Assembly: GCA_015062085.1 (NCBI GenBank)
Contig: SUVI01000084.1
Location: 1 to 17,411 of the forward strand
DNA length: 17,411 nucleotides
Direction of reading: 5' to 3'
Source: Planctomycetaceae bacterium
Lineage (GTDB): Bacteria > Planctomycetota > Planctomycetia > Pirellulales > Thermoguttaceae
Shown here: positions 15,699-17,411 of the stretch, piece after piece
How positions within the stretch are numbered: the stretch's first letter is position 1
Layout: each line of letters begins with the position of its first letter
Translations under genes and position numbers: made by a program
Notes under the pieces: generated by a model
What the model saw: only the letters and a program-made list of their open reading frames with translations
Told to the model about the DNA's origin: nothing
Database searches by the model: none

Positions 15699-16169
15699 AT
15701 GCTGGTCGAGGATCATGAAGTTCTGGCAAAATTGGAGGAGATCGAAAAGAAACATAATATCAGGATCCTCTATGCCTGCGATATGGGGAGCAAAGCCTAG
15801 GGTAGCGACTCGGCGGGAAGCGATCATGATCTTCGATTCGTGTATGTTTCTTCGGCAGCAAGCTATTTCAACGGGGATCGCAAAGATCATTTTGAGTGTG
15901 AATTGAACGAGGATCGGGATATTTATGGGTATGACCTCTCAAAGATGATCGGCATGGTAAAGGATGGATATAGTATGAGATATATTGAGTGGCGGTTCTC
16001 CCCGCTGCAATATAAGAAGACAAAGTACTCCGAGGAACTGACTGAATGGTGCAGAGCTCACTTTTATGCCAATGAATGTAAGAAATCCTACTTAAGATGG
16101 GTGGTGAACGACAGGAAGGCAAGTTTTAGATGGAAAAAATCGAAATATTTTAGAAAAATTTTAAAATAA
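15699..16169 (+). pseudogene. Nucleotidyltransferase (DNA polymerase beta superfamily, YcgL/RlaP-like) broken by an amber codon
   Basis: One frame of 157 codons from ATG 15699 to TAA 16167-16169 is interrupted only by TAG at 15798-15800 (codon 34). Read through, it gives GSKA(stop)GSDSAGSDHDLR, the nucleotidyltransferase motif GSxAWGxxxxxSDxDLR, with G30-S31 and metal-binding D42 and D44 intact. The stop stands where the family has Trp, so TGG to TAG by one change explains it. Downstream residues (DLSKMIGMVKDGY, YIEWRFSPLQY) continue the family pattern. The C-terminal half seems to be missing: relatives run to about 250 residues, and the end KKSKYFRKILK stops in a Lys-rich tail. The ribosome-binding site is strong (AAGGAG, 15685-15690). 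The region is much more AT-rich than its neighbours, pointing to transfer and decay. Relatives add nucleotides in RNA repair or modification, but no partner gene is present. Translation restart at GTG 15840 would lack the catalytic motif. Confidence 0.8.
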
Positions 16170-16191
16170 TATAAGAAAAACATGAAAAAAT

Positions 16192-16219
16192 CTGACATTT
16201 GAAAAAATCGATGTATAAT
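16192..16219 (+). promoter_or_regulatory. Promoter-like sequence for the beta-strand-repeat protein gene
   Basis: CTGACA (16192-16197, 5 of 6 matches), a 16-base spacer and a perfect TATAAT (16214-16219). Transcription would start near 16226 and give a leader of about 114 nt to the ATG at 16340. With the kinase promoter it is the best sigma-70 match in the window. The leader itself shows no clear structure. Confidence 0.6.
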
Positions 16220-16339
16220 GTAAACAAGGAATATTTCAGAGCGGGGTATTTTCGTTTTAGGTTCCTGTCAGCTTAATGGGAAATTTTCCGCGTCTCCATC
16301 GTTAGATTTCGGCGGTCGTCCAGATTTAAGGTGTCGTAA

Positions 16340-17411
16340 ATGAAAAAATCAGCCAAGAAATTATTTAGCGTGTTTTGCATGTCGGCGATGCTCACGTCTC
16401 TCTGTTCTGGGGAAACGATAACCGTGACAGATGATAGCGCGGTCGGTGTCCCGGTACCGCCATTTACAGGAGCTGTTGATCTGGTGAAAGACGGCGATGG
16501 AACGTTTACCCTGTCCGGGAGCAATACATATACGGGAACCACGCAGATCAATGCCGGTACACTGAAAGTAACGTCGACCAACGGTCTTACGAAAACCTCG
16601 CGGATCCGCATCGCTTCCGGCGCGATCCTCGATCTTGGCGCGAGCAACGCGCTTGGCGTAGGATCGGAAGATCCGCCGGCGATCGAGATAAACGGCGGGA
16701 TGGTCCAAACCAGCTTTAAGGGGCATGTGAATCTCGGAAACGTACTGCTCAACGGCGGTTCGCTCTACTCCGCGTCGTCTGCGAGTGATCATGGGAATTT
16801 CCTTTTGGCCGGTACAGTCACCGTGACGGCAGATTCTTCCATCGAGTGTAACAAAATTCTGATCCGCGGCGCCAGTCAGCAGGCTCCAAGCGGTAATGCG
16901 GGTAAATTCATCGTGAATTCGGGCAGTACGCTCACGCTGGCAGCGCAGGTGAATTTTAGCGACCCGTACGATAAAAACGTACTCTGGGATATTTCCGGCG
17001 GCGGGACTGTCACCATGAAGAAAACCGCGGTGAATGGGAAAGGCGCGCGGATATCTGTTTCCGGCAGCGGTACGACGCTCAACTTCGCGGTGAACAATAT
17101 TTGGGGCTCCGAGCAGAATGCCATGGCCAATTTCACCATCAATGAAGGGGCGCGCGTCAATCATTCTTCCAGCGGCGGACACACGAATATCGGCAATATT
17201 ACCTTAAACGGCGGGGCACTCACCGCGGTCGATCTGACGACTGGGAACAAAGTGAATCCCTCCGCTTACGGACACTACCTCGTCTGCGGCGCGATCACTG
17301 TTCTGAGCGATTCGGAAATCTCGGCAGACACCTACTTCCGCAAAAGAAGCTCGAATCCGACAGCGGGCGATATTTCCATTGCGGAGGGGGCGACGCTTAC
17401 TGTTTCCGGTA
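16340..17411 (+). CDS. Exported autotransporter-type beta-strand-repeat protein (partial, C-terminus outside window)
   Basis: The frame opens at ATG 16340, preceded by AAGGTG (16328-16333), and is still open at the window end after 357 codons. The N-terminus MKKSAKKLFSVFCMSAMLTS then LCSG fits a signal peptide cut near residue 24. Residues about 50-77 match the passenger-associated transport repeat (autotransporter-associated beta strand repeat): GDGTFTLSGSNTYTGTT, then INAGTLKV. The rest is low in Lys and Cys and rich in Gly, Ser, Thr and Asn, with repeated short patterns such as xNGGxL/M and SGSGTTL or NSGSTLTL, as in a right-handed beta-helix passenger. Such proteins are surface-exposed or secreted adhesin-like products. 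A C-terminal barrel or a planctomycete sorting tag cannot be checked because the window ends. The strand opposite is also open over long stretches, which is only a codon-usage shadow. Confidence 0.85.
   Translation, partial: MKKSAKKLFSVFCMSAMLTSLCSGETITVTDDSAVGVPVPPFTGAVDLVKDGDGTFTLSGSNTYTGTTQINAGTLKVTSTNGLTKTSRIRIASGAILDLGASNALGVGSEDPPAIEINGGMVQTSFKGHVNLGNVLLNGGSLYSASSASDHGNFLLAGTVTVTADSSIECNKILIRGASQQAPSGNAGKFIVNSGSTLTLAAQVNFSDPYDKNVLWDISGGGTVTMKKTAVNGKGARISVSGSGTTLNFAVNNIWGSEQNAMANFTINEGARVNHSSSGGHTNIGNITLNGGALTAVDLTTGNKVNPSAYGHYLVCGAITVLSDSEISADTYFRKRSSNPTAGDISIAEGATLTVSG

Noticed and set aside
15798..15800. Pyrrolysine or other deliberate recoding at the TAG codon
   Set aside because: The family has Trp here and the change is one base from TGG; no downstream insertion element or related genes are visible. 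Point mutation is simpler.
16361..17182. Open frame of about 273 codons on the minus strand opposite the beta-strand-repeat gene
   Set aside because: Arg/Ile-rich shadow without motifs; the plus strand has promoter, ribosome-binding site, signal peptide and a family repeat.
1..17411. tRNA genes, CRISPR arrays, insertion sequences, attachment sites
   Set aside because: I looked for T-loop-like GGTTCRA sequences, regularly spaced repeats and transposase motifs on both strands and found none that could be supported. The only tandem repeats are the 13-bp and 17-bp units reported.

Overview
The window looks like a chromosomal piece of a planctomycete or related PVC bacterium. This is inferred from the gene mix and not from any marker gene: two Hanks-type Ser/Thr kinase genes side by side, a very large MMPL/RND exporter, a secreted GH123/DUF4091-type glycosidase, an exported protein with a passenger-associated (autotransporter) beta-strand repeat, long spacers between genes, and mixed ATG/GTG starts. 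Most genes are fairly GC-rich. The spacers and the stretch around 15.6-16.3 kb are clearly AT-richer.

Layout. 1-2550 (minus strand): a truncated kinase-fold gene that has lost both catalytic aspartates (a predicted pseudokinase), and upstream of it a second kinase gene that keeps them. Each has its own promoter-like sequence. 2551-3028 is a T-rich divergent spacer with a good minus-strand promoter and two inverted repeats. 3029-5761 (plus): a 910-residue MMPL/RND membrane exporter. 6196-10029 (plus): a 1277-residue fusion of a fatty acyl-AMP ligase, an acyl carrier protein and a PLP-dependent alpha-oxoamine synthase, preceded by a 320-nt leader that can fold. 10191-11210: miaA. 11279-12720: a secreted, probably hydrolase-like gene broken by three frame lesions, one of them a tandem triplication of a 17-bp unit. 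12925-15441: the DUF4091/GH123-like secreted glycosidase. 15699-16169: a nucleotidyltransferase gene broken by one amber codon at its conserved Trp, in AT-rich surroundings. 16340-end: start of an exported beta-strand-repeat protein, cut by the window edge.

How the genes may work together. The fusion enzyme carries every activity needed to activate a free fatty acid, hold it on a carrier and condense it with an amino acid to a 2-amino-ketone, the first step of sphingoid-base-type lipid synthesis. The exporter just upstream belongs to a superfamily that often moves lipids, so the pair is a candidate lipid synthesis-and-export unit. This is the most promising candidate for a little-described system here. 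The kinase and pseudokinase pair suggests a signalling unit with one catalytic and one scaffold or allosteric partner. The 11.3-17.4 kb part is a secreted-protein and polysaccharide-degradation region with two decaying genes.
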